Assembly (NCBI RefSeq): GCF_034440735.1
Contig: NZ_CP140098.1
Span: 3,515,501-3,579,500, forward strand
Direction of reading: 5' to 3'
DNA length: 64,000 bases
Source of the DNA: Deinococcus sp. AB2017081
GTDB taxonomy: Bacteria > Deinococcota > Deinococci > Deinococcales > Deinococcaceae
Shown here in pieces: positions 30,853 to 40,048 of the stretch. The position numbers and the translations under genes are program-made. The notes beneath the pieces were generated by a model, which saw only the letters and a list, made by a program, of their open reading frames with translations, searched no databases and was not told where the DNA came from. The number at the start of each line of letters is the position of its first letter. Position 1 is the stretch's first letter.

Positions 30853-31881
30853 ATGGAACTGGGAATCGACAGCTTTGCCGCCGTGGTGTCCGACCCGCTG
30901 ACCGGGGTGACGCTGTCGCCCGCCGACCGGCTGGCGAACCTGCTGGAGGAGATCGAGGTGGCCGATGCGAGCGGCGTGCAGTCCTTCGGGGTGGGCGAGC
31001 ACCACCGACCGGAATATCTGGATTCTGCGCCGGGCATGATCCTGGCAGCCGCGGCGGCGCGGACGACCCGGATCCGGCTCAACAGCGCCGTGACGGTGCT
31101 GAGCGCGGATGACCCGGTGCGCGTGTTCCAGCAGTACGCGACGCTGGATCTGCTGTCGCGCGGGCGGGCCGAGCTGGTCGTGGGGCGCGGGTCGTTCGTC
31201 GAGGCGTACCCGCTGTTCGGGCTGAATACGCAGGACTACGACTCGCTGTTTCAGGAAAAGCTGGAGCTGCTGCTGCGCCTGCGGGAGGAGACCCACGTGC
31301 ACTGGTCGGGCCGGCACCGCGCCCCGCTGAGGGGGCAGGGCGTCTACCCGCGCCCGTATCAGGAGCGGCTGCCGGTGTGGGTGGGCGTGGGCGGCACACC
31401 GGAGTCCTTCGTGCGGGCGGGCCTGCTGGGCCTGCCACTGATGGTGGCGGTCATCGGCGGGGCGTTCGAGCACTTCCGGCCTCTGGTGGATCTGTACCGC
31501 AAGGCCGGAGCGCAGGCCGGGCACGCCCCTGAGTCGCTGCGCGTGGGTGTTCACGCCTTCGGCTTCGTGGCCGACAGCGACGCCCAGGCCCGGGACGCTT
31601 TCTGGCCGGGCTACGCACGGATGCTGGAGACCCTGGGACGCGAGCGGGGCTGGGCACCGCCGAACCGGGCCCAGTTCGACGCCGCGTGCGGGCCACGGGG
31701 GCCGTACCTGATCGGTGCACCGGACACCGTGGCCGCGAAGGTGCGGCACGTGCACGGCGCGCTGGGCGGAGTGGATCGCCTGACCTTCCAGATGACGAAC
31801 GTGCTGATGCCGCACGCCCAGATGCTGCGTTCCGTGACCCTGCTGGGCACGCAGGTCGCGCCGCAGGTGCAGACGCTGTAG
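30853..31881 (+). CDS. LLM-class flavin-dependent oxidoreductase (luciferase-like monooxygenase)
   Basis: This 342-residue TIM-barrel protein belongs to the bacterial luciferase-like family and uses reduced FMN or F420. It opens with MELGIDSFAAVVSDPLTGV, has FGVGEHHRPEY near residue 45, then SAVTVLSADDPVRVFQQYAT and ELVVGRGSFVEAYPLFG. Substrate unknown. A TATATT box (30839-30844) lies eight bases before the ATG at 30853, suggesting a leaderless transcript. The gene lies just downstream of a strong terminator, so it has its own promoter. Confidence 0.88.
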   Translation: MELGIDSFAAVVSDPLTGVTLSPADRLANLLEEIEVADASGVQSFGVGEHHRPEYLDSAPGMILAAAAARTTRIRLNSAVTVLSADDPVRVFQQYATLDLLSRGRAELVVGRGSFVEAYPLFGLNTQDYDSLFQEKLELLLRLREETHVHWSGRHRAPLRGQGVYPRPYQERLPVWVGVGGTPESFVRAGLLGLPLMVAVIGGAFEHFRPLVDLYRKAGAQAGHAPESLRVGVHAFGFVADSDAQARDAFWPGYARMLETLGRERGWAPPNRAQFDAACGPRGPYLIGAPDTVAAKVRHVHGALGGVDRLTFQMTNVLMPHAQMLRSVTLLGTQVAPQVQTL

Positions 31882-31940
31882 CGGGCGACTCCGTCTCCGC
31901 TCCACGGACGCGCCCGGCCCTCCGACCCTACACTGCCCGT

Positions 31941-33128
31941 ATGTCCACGAGTCTGCACGACCGTCTGAATGCCGAGCTGGGCAGCCTGCGCGCGAGCGGG
32001 CTGCTGATCCACCCACGGGTGCTGGACAGCGCCAGCCGTGCCCGCACGCGGGTCGACGGGCGCGAGGTCGTGAACCTGGCGAGCAACAACTACCTGGGCT
32101 TTGCCGATCATCCGGCGCTGAAAGCGCGGGCTGCTGAATATCTGGAGAAGTGGGGTGCGGGAGCCGGCGCGGTGCGAACCATCGCGGGCACCCTGCGGAT
32201 TCACGAGGACTTCGAGGCCCAGATCGCGGCCTTCAAGCACACGGGCAGCGCCCTGGTGCTGCACAGCGGCTTCACCACCAACCAGGGTGTGCTGGGAGCG
32301 CTGCTGAAAGAGGGCGACCTCGTGATCAGCGACGAACTGAACCACGCCAGCATCATCGACGGCCTGCGGCTGACCAAGGCGACCAAGAAGGTCTACAGGC
32401 ACGCCGATCCGGCCGATCTGGAACGCCTGCTGAAGGAACACGACACGGACGGCCTGAAGCTGGTCGTGACGGACGGCGTCTTTTCCATGGACGGCGACGT
32501 GGCCCCGCTGGACAGGCTGGTCGAGGTCGCCCGGCGCTACGGCGCGGTCACGTACGTGGACGACGCCCACGGCAGCGGCGTCATGGGGGCCCAGGGACGC
32601 GGCACCGTCCACCACTTCGGCTTCGAGTACGCCGACGACGTGATCCAGGTGGGCACGCTGAGCAAGGCGTGGGGCGGGGTGGGCGGCTACGCGGCCGGGC
32701 ATGCCAGCCTGCGGGAACTGCTGATCAACCGGGCCCGCCCGTATCTCTTCAGCACCGCGCAGGCCCCCGCAACGGTCGGGGCGCTCAGTGCCGCGCTGGA
32801 GGAGGTGCAGCGCGACCCCACATTGATGGAGCGCCTGTGGGACAACACGCGCTCCTTCAAGGCCGAGCTGAAGTCCCTGGGCTTCGACACCTTCGGCAGC
32901 ACCACGCCGATCACGCCCGTCATCTTCGGCGAGGCCACCGCCGCCTTCGAGGCCAGCCGCCTGCTGTTCGACCGGGGCGTGTTTGCCGTCGGCCTGGGCT
33001 TCCCCACGGTGCCGCGCGACCTGGCCCGGATCCGCAACATCGTGACCGCCGAGCACACGAAGGATGACCTCGATCACGCCCTCCAGGCCTATGCCGAGGT
33101 CGGGCGGGCGCTGGGGATCATCTCCTGA
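31941..33128 (+). CDS. Glycine C-acetyltransferase / 8-amino-7-oxononanoate synthase family (Kbl/BioF)
   Basis: This PLP-dependent alpha-oxoamine synthase has 395 residues. The PLP lysine is K242 in VGTLSKAWGG. Other family motifs are VNLASNNYLGFADHP (near residue 42), DELNHASIIDG, DGVFSMDGDVAPL and VDDAHGSGVMG. The family includes 2-amino-3-ketobutyrate CoA ligase (threonine breakdown) and BioF (biotin synthesis); in Thermus one enzyme does both, so the substrate is left open. A TACACT box (31929-31934) lies six bases before the ATG, a leaderless arrangement. The GNAT gene downstream overlaps its stop. Confidence 0.92.
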   Translation: MSTSLHDRLNAELGSLRASGLLIHPRVLDSASRARTRVDGREVVNLASNNYLGFADHPALKARAAEYLEKWGAGAGAVRTIAGTLRIHEDFEAQIAAFKHTGSALVLHSGFTTNQGVLGALLKEGDLVISDELNHASIIDGLRLTKATKKVYRHADPADLERLLKEHDTDGLKLVVTDGVFSMDGDVAPLDRLVEVARRYGAVTYVDDAHGSGVMGAQGRGTVHHFGFEYADDVIQVGTLSKAWGGVGGYAAGHASLRELLINRARPYLFSTAQAPATVGALSAALEEVQRDPTLMERLWDNTRSFKAELKSLGFDTFGSTTPITPVIFGEATAAFEASRLLFDRGVFAVGLGFPTVPRDLARIRNIVTAEHTKDDLDHALQAYAEVGRALGIIS

Positions 33129-33517
33129 CCACATACCGCGTCCGCGAGTGGCCCGATCTGGCGGCACTGGGTGTGCTGCGGCAGGCCGCATGGGGCGGCA
33201 GCGCCGACGGAACGTGGTGGGGGCCGGTGCTGGAGCGCAGCCTGACGTGGATCACCGCCCACGACGGGGACGTGCTGGTGGGCTTCGTGAACGTGGCATG
33301 GGACGGCGGCGTGCACGCCTTCCTGCTGGACACGACCGTGCATCCGCAGTGGCAGCGGCGCGGGATCGGCGTGCAGCTCGTGCAGCGGGCCGCAGAGGCC
33401 GCACGCGCACACGGCGGCCTGGAGTGGCTGCACGTGGACTTCGAGCCGCACCTGACGGACTTCTACGCCGCGTGTGGCTTCATCCCCACCCCGGCGGGCC
33501 TGCTGAGACTGGCGTAG
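33125..33517 (+). CDS. GNAT N-acetyltransferase, small
   Basis: This GNAT protein of about 130 residues has LDTTVHPQWQRRGIGVQLVQ as the acetyl-CoA loop and helix, and FYAACGFIPTPAGLLRL at the end. The first GNAT strand (TYRVREWPDL) lies upstream of the first GTG codon (33173), so translation probably begins at the CTG at 33125, which overlaps the preceding stop as CTGA. This start is an inference from the fold. Co-translation with the Kbl/BioF-type gene is likely; no substrate can be assigned. Confidence 0.75.
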   Translation: MTTYRVREWPDLAALGVLRQAAWGGSADGTWWGPVLERSLTWITAHDGDVLVGFVNVAWDGGVHAFLLDTTVHPQWQRRGIGVQLVQRAAEAARAHGGLEWLHVDFEPHLTDFYAACGFIPTPAGLLRLA

Positions 33518-33560
33518 GGCGTCCGGTCTGTCCCGGCCTGCGCCGTCTATCATCGGGGTC

Positions 33561-34280
33561 ATGACGAACCGGCCGCCCGTGGGCGACAAGCAGGACAAGG
33601 GCCAGGACGTCCAGGCCATGTTCGCCAGCATCGCGCCCCGTTACGACCTGCTGAACCGGGTGCTCAGCCTGGGGGTGGATCGCGGGTGGCGCCGCGCCGC
33701 CGCGCAGGAGGCGCTGGCCCTGAACCCGCAGCGCATTCTGGATGTGGCGACCGGCACCGCCGACTTCGCGCTGGAACTCAAGGCCCGCGCCCCGCAGGTG
33801 GCCGTGACCGGCAGCGACTTCGTCCCCGAGATGCTCGCCATCGGCCGCCAGAAGGCTGCCGCCCGGCATCTGGACATCGTGCTGGAAGAAGGGGACGCCC
33901 TGGCCCTCCCCTATCCCGACGGCAGTTTCGACACGATCACGTGCGCGTTCGGCTTCCGCAACTTTGCCGACTACGCCCAGGGCCTCGCCGAGTTCTGGCG
34001 GGTGCTCGCACCGGGCGGCCGGGTCGTGATCCTGGAGTTTCCGCCCCCACGCCCGGGGCTGCTGGGCAGCGTCTTCCGCGTGTACTTCCAGCATGTCCTG
34101 CCGCGCATCGGCGGCCTGATCAGCGGCAATGCCGGGGCCTACACCTACCTGCCCGAGAGCGTCCTGGCCTTCCCCCCGCCCGAGCAGCTCGCCCAGCTCA
34201 TGCGCGCCACGGGCTTCCGCACCCGCTACCGCCTGTTGACCTTCGGCATCGCGGCGATCCACGTGGGCGACCGGGGGTAG
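33561..34280 (+). CDS. menG: Demethylmenaquinone methyltransferase
   Basis: This SAM-dependent methyltransferase of the UbiE/MenG family completes menaquinone synthesis by C-methylating demethylmenaquinone. At 239 residues it has the SAM motif LDVATGTADFALEL (near residue 58), GSDFVPEMLAIG, EGDALALPYPDGSFDTITCAFGFRN (near 113-137) and VLAPGGRVVILEF. A TATCAT box (33548-33553) precedes the ATG by seven bases. Deinococcus uses menaquinone, so MenG is the expected role. A terminator shared with the convergent cytochrome gene follows. Confidence 0.94.
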   Translation: MTNRPPVGDKQDKGQDVQAMFASIAPRYDLLNRVLSLGVDRGWRRAAAQEALALNPQRILDVATGTADFALELKARAPQVAVTGSDFVPEMLAIGRQKAAARHLDIVLEEGDALALPYPDGSFDTITCAFGFRNFADYAQGLAEFWRVLAPGGRVVILEFPPPRPGLLGSVFRVYFQHVLPRIGGLISGNAGAYTYLPESVLAFPPPEQLAQLMRATGFRTRYRLLTFGIAAIHVGDRG

Positions 34281-34286
34281 CACAGA

Positions 34287-34321
34287 GGGGGAAGATGGAA
34301 CGGCGACGTCCATCTTCCCCC
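34287..34321. terminator. Bidirectional terminator between menG and the cytochrome c gene
   Basis: GGGGGAAGATGGA (34287-34299) pairs perfectly with TCCATCTTCCCCC (34309-34321), 13 pairs with a nine-base loop, between convergent genes. Confidence 0.8.
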
Positions 34322-34343
34322 TGCCCCGTGACTGGAGAACCGA

Positions 34344-35009
34344 TCAGTTCAGGGTCTTGATGTACGCGTGCAGGTTCACGACCTGGGCGTCGCTGATCTG
34401 GGCCTCGCTGAAACGGGGCATGGCCGCGCTCAGCTGGCGCTCGGGCGTCTTGCCCTCGCGCAGGGTGGCCAGGAACTGGGCGTCCGTCCAGGCCTTGGGG
34501 CCGTCAGCGGTCACCAGACTCGGCCCGACCACACCCTGACCGTTTTCGCCGTGGCAGCCCGAGCAGTTGGCCGCGTACACAGTCTGTCCGGCCTGCACGT
34601 CGCCCGACGCGCCAGCGGCCGGGGCCGCGCCCTCAGTGGCCGGAGCGGCGGGGGGCGTCGCCCCTTCCCCAGCGGCAGCGCCGGTCGAGGCAGAACCGGA
34701 CATGGAACTGGACTCGCCGCCCGCGCCGGATTCAGCGTTCGTGCCGGCCGCGCCGCTGGAACCGGATGCCATGTCCGTACCAGCCTCGCCAGCGGTTCCG
34801 GACGCACTGTTCGCTCCAGCCTCGGCGTTCGATCCGGCCTGGGCAGGCTCGCCGGCCTCCGCATTCGCGGATGGGGCAGGCGTGGCGGCACGCATCATGA
34901 TGGGTGTGGCGATCAGCAGGGCCACGCCCAGGATGACACCCAGGGTCACCCCGAGCGCCCAGGACAGCACACTCCCGGCAGTCCAACGGCTGTATGGCGT
35001 TCTGTTCAT
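34344..35009 (-). CDS. Membrane-anchored c-type cytochrome with low-complexity linker
   Basis: This 221-residue protein has an N-terminal transmembrane anchor (about residues 9-37), a ~90-residue Ala/Gly/Ser/Glu-rich flexible linker, and a C-terminal class I cytochrome c domain. The haem site is CSGCH and the probable sixth ligand is the methionine in AMPRFSEAQI. It should face the outer side of the membrane and carry electrons in respiration. The ATG at 35009 is chosen because a TATGCT box (35017-35022) lies seven bases upstream; an ATG at 35021 would add four residues. The linker suggests a tethered, mobile electron shuttle. Confidence 0.9.
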   Translation of the reverse strand: MNRTPYSRWTAGSVLSWALGVTLGVILGVALLIATPIMMRAATPAPSANAEAGEPAQAGSNAEAGANSASGTAGEAGTDMASGSSGAAGTNAESGAGGESSSMSGSASTGAAAGEGATPPAAPATEGAAPAAGASGDVQAGQTVYAANCSGCHGENGQGVVGPSLVTADGPKAWTDAQFLATLREGKTPERQLSAAMPRFSEAQISDAQVVNLHAYIKTLN

Positions 35010-35085
35010 GCCGACCAGCATACGACCGCCCACCGGGAAGCGTGTCCCCCACGGTCTTGACCGTCTCCCTACAGTTCGGCCCGGT

Positions 35086-35460
35086 CTACCACAGGGGTGC
35101 AGGCGGCACGGCGCGATCAGGCGCGTCCTCTGGCCACCATTGCAGGGTGTCCAGATCGCAGCGGCCGGTGTCGTCGAAGGCCACCCCCTCGGCCCGCAGC
35201 AGCCCCTCCTGCACCTCACCCACCCCGACCTTGTAGGTACTGATCCGCCCCTGGGCATTGATCACCCGCTGCCACGGCAGTTCCGTGTGGCCCATCAACC
35301 CGTTCAGCACCTGCCCGGCCTGCCGCGCTGCGCCGGGAGCCCCGGCCAGCAGGGCCAGTTGGCCGTAGGTCATCACGCGGCCGGGTGGAATGCGGGCGAC
35401 CAGCGCCAGCACCCGCGCCTGGAAGGTGGCCGGGCCTGCACCCGTCGGTTCAGCGGCCAC
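35086..35460 (-). CDS. Alkyltransferase-like protein (MGMT family lacking the active cysteine)
   Basis: This 124-residue protein is homologous to the C-terminal domain of O6-alkylguanine DNA alkyltransferase. The usual PCHRV active site reads PWQRV, so tryptophan replaces the reactive cysteine, as in E. coli YbaZ and yeast Atl1. Such proteins bind O6-alkylguanine and hand the lesion to nucleotide excision repair instead of repairing it directly. The DNA-binding motif PPGRVMTYGQLALLAGAPGA is intact. Its 5' end overlaps the amidase gene by 11 bases (35450-35460), so they are co-transcribed. Confidence 0.9.
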   Translation of the reverse strand: MAAEPTGAGPATFQARVLALVARIPPGRVMTYGQLALLAGAPGAARQAGQVLNGLMGHTELPWQRVINAQGRISTYKVGVGEVQEGLLRAEGVAFDDTGRCDLDTLQWWPEDAPDRAVPPAPLW

Positions 35461-37234
35461 TGGCGGTGGCCCCGGTCACCAGCGCCTCGCGGATGCCCTG
35501 CGCCAGCCCCACGGCGACCCGGTCGAGGTAGTTGGCGTCCTTGAGGTTCAGACCATCCACCGGATGACTCGCGAAGCCGATCTCGACCAGCGCGGCCGGA
35601 ATGCGGCTGTTCCGCAGCACGGACAGCGACTGGCTGTTCTTCAGGCCCTGGCTGAAGGCCCCGGTGACCGCCACCATGTTGCGCTGGAGCAGCCCGGCCA
35701 GCGCCGCCGAGCGTGGATGGTTGGGATTCCACCACGTCTCGATCCCGTAGCCGCGCAGCGCGGTTCTGGCCTCCATGGCGTTCACGTGGATGCTCACGAA
35801 CAGCTGCGTGCCGGGGGTTCCCAGGGCGGCCCGCTGCTGGAGATCCACCGTCTTGGTGGCGTGCAGTTGCCGGTCGGTGTCGCGGGTGAGCACCACATCC
35901 ACGCCGGCGGCGCTGAGCAGGTCACGCACCCGCAGGGCGACGTTCAGCGTCACCTCCTTCTCGACGACGCTGCCCACTGCCCCCGGATCGCGGCCACCGT
36001 GGCCGGGATCGATCACGACGCGCGGCCTGACGTACGACGGCGTGAGGGCCAGGATCGCCAGACCGCTGGTGGCGGGCACCGGCGGCACGGCCGCGATCAC
36101 GCGCTGAGCGGGCAGCAGCGGCGTGAGGTCGGCCAGAGCGGGGGACAGGTCGATCACCAGACGTGAACGGTCGCCGCTGGCCGGCGACAGCAGCTGCGCG
36201 CGCCACCCACTGCGCGCGCCGGCGGGCGTCCCCGTCTCGAAGGTGACCGCCACGCCGCCCAGGGTGCGCTCGTAGCGCCACGACCGCAGTTCCGGGCTGA
36301 CCCCGCTCTGTGCCTGTGCCATGGTGTCCACGCCGGTCAGTTCCAGGCGCAGGCCCACGCTGCCCGGGATGATGTGGTACGTGCTGCCGGGCGGCAGATC
36401 CAGCACCACACGGGTCTGACCGGGATTCTTGCCAATCCGGGGTGCCCCCAGCAGGGCACCGGGCACCACCCGGCCGGCCACCTGTCCGGTCACGTCGCTG
36501 GGCTGGTTCGCGTTCGCACTGGGCAGTGCCGGCGCGGGGGGCAGCGTGGTTCCCGGCCGGGCCGGTGCCACCGAGTCGCCGGGCGGGGCGCTGTCGACCA
36601 GATCCGGACCGCTGCCCGCCACCGGGGCCGCCGGGCCAGGCGTGACCACCGCCGCTGGCGTGGCGGCCGACCCGGCCGTGACCGCCGCCGCCGAGGGTGT
36701 GCCCCCCAGCGGCGCCTCCAGCACAGCCTGCGCCTCGGGCGTGCTGGGCAGGGCGGCCGCCCGCACCGCGCCGCGCAGGCCCTCCGACGCCCCGCCGCTG
36801 AGGGATGCACCGAACTCCATGATCAGGACGCGGGTGCCGGTCGCCAGGGTCGCCTCGCTGGCCCGCCAGCCCTCGGTCATGGACAGCGGGAAGGGCGTGA
36901 TCAGCGTGACCTGTCCGCCCCCGGCACGGTACTCGGTGACACTGCCCGTGCGCGCCGCCACCGACGGCAGCACCCGCGCACCCTGCACATCCACCCGCAG
37001 GCCGGTGAACGTGGGGGTCAGCGTATACGTCACGCCAGCCTGAAGATCGAACACGACCCGCGTGGTGCCGCCCACACTGCTGAAGCGGGGCTGGCCGAAG
37101 GTGGCGTTCTGTACCCCGGTCAGGGTCAGGGGCGCCGGGCTGCCGGCCGCGTCCGGCCGTGCCGGCAGGCCAGTCTGGGCCGACCCAGCTCCCAGGAGCA
37201 GCGCCGATGAGAGCAGGATGGCAGGTGCCTTCAT
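35450..37234 (-). CDS. N-acetylmuramoyl-L-alanine amidase with AMIN domains
   Basis: This secreted cell-wall amidase cleaves the lactyl-amide bond between N-acetylmuramic acid and the stem peptide. The 594-residue chain has a signal peptide (MKAPAILLSSALLLGAGSAQ), two AMIN-type beta domains (about residues 35-130 and 250-350) separated by an Ala/Pro-rich linker, and a C-terminal Amidase_3 domain. Zinc and catalytic motifs are VIDPGHGGRDPG, EKEVTLNVA, FVSIHVNAM and ALVEIGFASHP. AMIN domains target the protein to septa or the outer envelope. The ATG at 37234 gives the signal peptide directly. The alkyltransferase-like gene follows with an overlap. Confidence 0.92.
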   Translation of the reverse strand: MKAPAILLSSALLLGAGSAQTGLPARPDAAGSPAPLTLTGVQNATFGQPRFSSVGGTTRVVFDLQAGVTYTLTPTFTGLRVDVQGARVLPSVAARTGSVTEYRAGGGQVTLITPFPLSMTEGWRASEATLATGTRVLIMEFGASLSGGASEGLRGAVRAAALPSTPEAQAVLEAPLGGTPSAAAVTAGSAATPAAVVTPGPAAPVAGSGPDLVDSAPPGDSVAPARPGTTLPPAPALPSANANQPSDVTGQVAGRVVPGALLGAPRIGKNPGQTRVVLDLPPGSTYHIIPGSVGLRLELTGVDTMAQAQSGVSPELRSWRYERTLGGVAVTFETGTPAGARSGWRAQLLSPASGDRSRLVIDLSPALADLTPLLPAQRVIAAVPPVPATSGLAILALTPSYVRPRVVIDPGHGGRDPGAVGSVVEKEVTLNVALRVRDLLSAAGVDVVLTRDTDRQLHATKTVDLQQRAALGTPGTQLFVSIHVNAMEARTALRGYGIETWWNPNHPRSAALAGLLQRNMVAVTGAFSQGLKNSQSLSVLRNSRIPAALVEIGFASHPVDGLNLKDANYLDRVAVGLAQGIREALVTGATASGR

Positions 37235-37449
37235 GGCCACCCATTCTTGCGGTACCGCCCGTGAGAAGCGAGCGGCCGCCCTCACAGTTCCTGCGGCCAG
37301 CACACAGGAAACCGCCACACGCAATGAACCTGACATACGTCACTCATACCATCTGCCTTCATGCAGATCCATGACCGCAGCCGCGCCCCATTCCCCGCAG
37401 TCCGGGGCACACGGTGGGTGAGTCCGGATGCCGGGGGTGGGAGTGCCGG

Positions 37450-38289
37450 TCAGGGCGTGCTGGGCGGTGTATACGGCCGCGCACTGGCCGAGAACAGGCG
37501 GTTCCACGTCGCCTGGTCGACGCGCCCGGTGACGGGCAGGCCATTGGACTGCTGAAAGGCGCGCACCGTGGCGGCGGTGACCGGCCCGAACCACCCGTCC
37601 CCCCGACCGGGCCGGGCCGGACGCATGAGACTGATCAGCCGGTTCTGCACGGCCAGGACGTCCGAGCCGTTCATGCGCGGCGTCGCCACTCCCAGCACCC
37701 GCCGGAACGGCACCGGGGCTGCGGTCTCTGCGGCCGGTGCTGACGTGGTCGGCGTCGGGGTGGCGGGTGCTGGGCTGGCGGGCGGTGGGGTGGATGGCAC
37801 CGGTGCCACGGCGCCCGCCGTGGCCGGCGCGTCTGCCGGCCCACTGCCGGGCACGGGCGTCAGGGTCACGCTGCCGATCTGTGTCCCGGACGCAGGCGCA
37901 CTGCCGGGCGGCACGTCCACGTACACGAGCGTGCGGGCCCGTCCGTCCGGATCGGGCTGCACGCGCAGGTACACGTAGCCGGCCGGGGTCTTCGTCCAGT
38001 TGAACACGCTGACCTGCCCATCCCGGCTGCGCCACACGCCGTACAGGTCGCCGGACAGCGCTGCGCCGAGCGTCACGCGCACCTCCTCGACCGTGCTGGC
38101 CACGCCCACGCAGCGCTTGGCCTCGGAGCCGATCTTCACGAAACTCGCCGGGCAGTCCCGGAGCACGCCGTCCAGCACCTGCGCCGCCCGCACCGCCACC
38201 CGCTCGATATCGGCGGCCACCGGCACCGCCCGCGCCGGCCCGGCCAGCGGGAGCAGGATCAGGGCACTCAGGGCAAGCGGAACACGCAT
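37450..38289 (-). CDS. Secreted peptidoglycan-binding-domain protein
   Basis: This 279-residue protein has a signal peptide ([20 protein letters not shown]). An N-terminal region of unknown fold (about residues 25-150) has two cysteines (DCPASF and KRCVG). A Pro/Ala/Thr-rich linker follows, then a C-terminal PG_binding_1 domain ([10 protein letters not shown], then [20 protein letters not shown] and [12 protein letters not shown]). It probably binds the cell wall without cutting it. The ATG at 38289 is chosen because it begins the signal. It lies next to the amidase gene in the same orientation, 215 bases apart, fitting a shared cell-wall theme. Confidence 0.85.
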   Translation of the reverse strand: MRVPLALSALILLPLAGPARAVPVAADIERVAVRAAQVLDGVLRDCPASFVKIGSEAKRCVGVASTVEEVRVTLGAALSGDLYGVWRSRDGQVSVFNWTKTPAGYVYLRVQPDPDGRARTLVYVDVPPGSAPASGTQIGSVTLTPVPGSGPADAPATAGAVAPVPSTPPPASPAPATPTPTTSAPAAETAAPVPFRRVLGVATPRMNGSDVLAVQNRLISLMRPARPGRGDGWFGPVTAATVRAFQQSNGLPVTGRVDQATWNRLFSASARPYTPPSTP

Positions 38290-38405
38290 ATGCCGTAGTG
38301 GTACCACGCGCCACCTGACGATGGCTGAGTCCGTCGTCACACCGTCCAAAAGGAGGTTCAGCGGCGGGCATGGCGCACTGAAATCTGGGGCGTCACACTC
38401 CTGCC

Positions 38406-39059
38406 ATGACCCTGCACGACCCCCGGCGCATCACCGACCCCCACGCGGCCCGCGCCCTGCGCCAGCACCACGCCTTCCTGGGCCTGTTCGTGCAGCCGCA
38501 GTCGCCCAGCAGCGTGGCCGGATCGGCCGGCATGGCTGCGAACCTGGCCCACCACCACGCCCGGAAACTGGCCGCCCTGGGCCTGCTGCACGAACAGCGG
38601 CGAGGGGAAGGTGCACGACCAGCTCACGGCGCGGGAGTTCCGGGTGCCCAGCACCCTGATCCCGCCACCGGACAGTGAGAACAGCGGGGCTGCGGACGTG
38701 ACAGCCACCAGCGCCGCTTTGCTGACGGCCTACGAACGTTCATGGACATTCATGCACGACAGCGAGGAGGACTCGTACGGGTTCGTTACAGGAGACCTGC
38801 AACCACCGCTGCCCGACCTACCGGATTCGCGCAGCCCCGAAGCACACCTGGCGCATCTCGACAGCGTGACCCTTGGCCCTCTCCAGACCGGTATCAGCGC
38901 CTTGCCCGTGCCCTGAGCGCCCTGCTGGCAGAGGCATATGCGGAGGGTCACAGCCCGAATGGACAGCCCTGCACCCTCGCCATCCTGGCCTTCCACGCAG
39001 CCGACACCAGTCCACGCAGCCTGTCCCACACGCTCAGCTCGTTCCACGGTGCGGAGTGA
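38406..39059 (+). pseudogene. Winged-helix-type regulator broken by two frameshifts
   Basis: The first segment (from ATG 38406) reads a helix-turn-helix-like region (MAANLAHHHARKLAALGLLH). The natural continuation (VHDQLTAREFRVPSTLIPP) is in another frame, reached by removing one G from the GGGG run at 38604-38607. A second break near 38880 moves the sensible reading (PDRYQRLARALSALLAEAYA) to the third frame, ending at 39059. The parent resembles ArsR/winged-helix regulators, by inference. It is either a pseudogene or contains two sequence errors. Confidence 0.65.
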
Positions 39060-39143
39060 CGCACAGGGCGCTCCCACCCGGAAGCGCCCTTCATCCCTCT
39101 TCTGTCTGCCGTCTGCCGTCTGCTCTCAGCCCTCAGCCCCTCC

Positions 39144-40028
39144 TCACTTGTACTGCGGCCACGGCCAGGTCTTGAAGGTCACTTCCTGCCACTTGGGGTG
39201 CATGCCCTCGTCTTCCTGAAGGTTCACCAGTTTGGCGATGGCGCACTTCTGGTAGTCCAGCAGGATCTTCTTCTTGTCGGCCGTCTTGAAGTCGCGGGTG
39301 GCCAGGACGCTCTGTACGGCGACGGTGGGCACGCTGCCCGCCCCGAGGTTCGGGTACAGCAGCTTGGCGCTGGAATAAATCCCGTCCAGCGCGGCATTGA
39401 ACGGCACCGGCACCATATTCACGGCGGCGGGGTTCAGATCCCGAACCCACGTGGCGGGCTGTCCGACCACGGCCAGCACGGCGTCGGCCTGGCCGCCGTT
39501 CAGGGCCGCGAAGGCGGCGTCCCGGTCTTTCACGCTCAGGATGGTGTAGGCCACGCCCAGCTTGGCGCTCAGCACCTTGGCGGTGATCAGGCTGCCGCCC
39601 CACGCCGCCACGCGCTTGCCCTTCAGGTCAGCGAAGGTGGTCACGCCGGTCGTGGTGGTCTTGCCGAAGATGTTCTTCTTCACGACCGCCGGCTTCGCGA
39701 ACAGGTGGACTTCCTCGGCGTGCAGGGGCAGCAGCGCCCGGATGTTCTCCACGCGGGGATCCTGATCAATCTGCTGCTTGGCCTTCAGGACGTCGCTCTG
39801 CACGAAGGCCAGTGACACCTGATTGCTCAGGAGCAGGTCGATGTTCTCCAGGCTGCCGCTGGTGCCGCGTTCTTTCAGATACGCGCTCTGGGCGCACTGC
39901 ACGCCGATGTTCTTGAACATGGCCGCGTAGGTGCCGGTCGGGCTGCCGGTCGCCACGTTCAGGAAGGTGGCGGGGGCGGCCTGCGCGGCGGGGAGCGTCA
40001 GGGCGAGGGTCAGGGCGAGTGCTTTCAC
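39144..40028 (-). CDS. TAXI-family TRAP transporter substrate-binding protein
   Basis: This secreted binding protein of the TAXI type has 294 residues, with a signal peptide (KALALTLALTLPAAQA) and the domain start FLNVATGSPTGTYAAMFKNIG. Such receptors deliver carboxylates to a fused TRAP permease. The GTG at 40028 is preferred because GGAGG precedes it and the signal starts there; an ATG at 40052 is less likely. No TRAP permease is adjacent. Instead two small membrane-protein genes lie upstream in the same operon, so it may serve a permease encoded elsewhere or act as a sensor. Ligand unknown. Confidence 0.87.
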   Translation of the reverse strand: MKALALTLALTLPAAQAAPATFLNVATGSPTGTYAAMFKNIGVQCAQSAYLKERGTSGSLENIDLLLSNQVSLAFVQSDVLKAKQQIDQDPRVENIRALLPLHAEEVHLFAKPAVVKKNIFGKTTTTGVTTFADLKGKRVAAWGGSLITAKVLSAKLGVAYTILSVKDRDAAFAALNGGQADAVLAVVGQPATWVRDLNPAAVNMVPVPFNAALDGIYSSAKLLYPNLGAGSVPTVAVQSVLATRDFKTADKKKILLDYQKCAIAKLVNLQEDEGMHPKWQEVTFKTWPWPQYK

Positions 40029-40048
40029 GTCGGTCCTCCAGATAGGGG

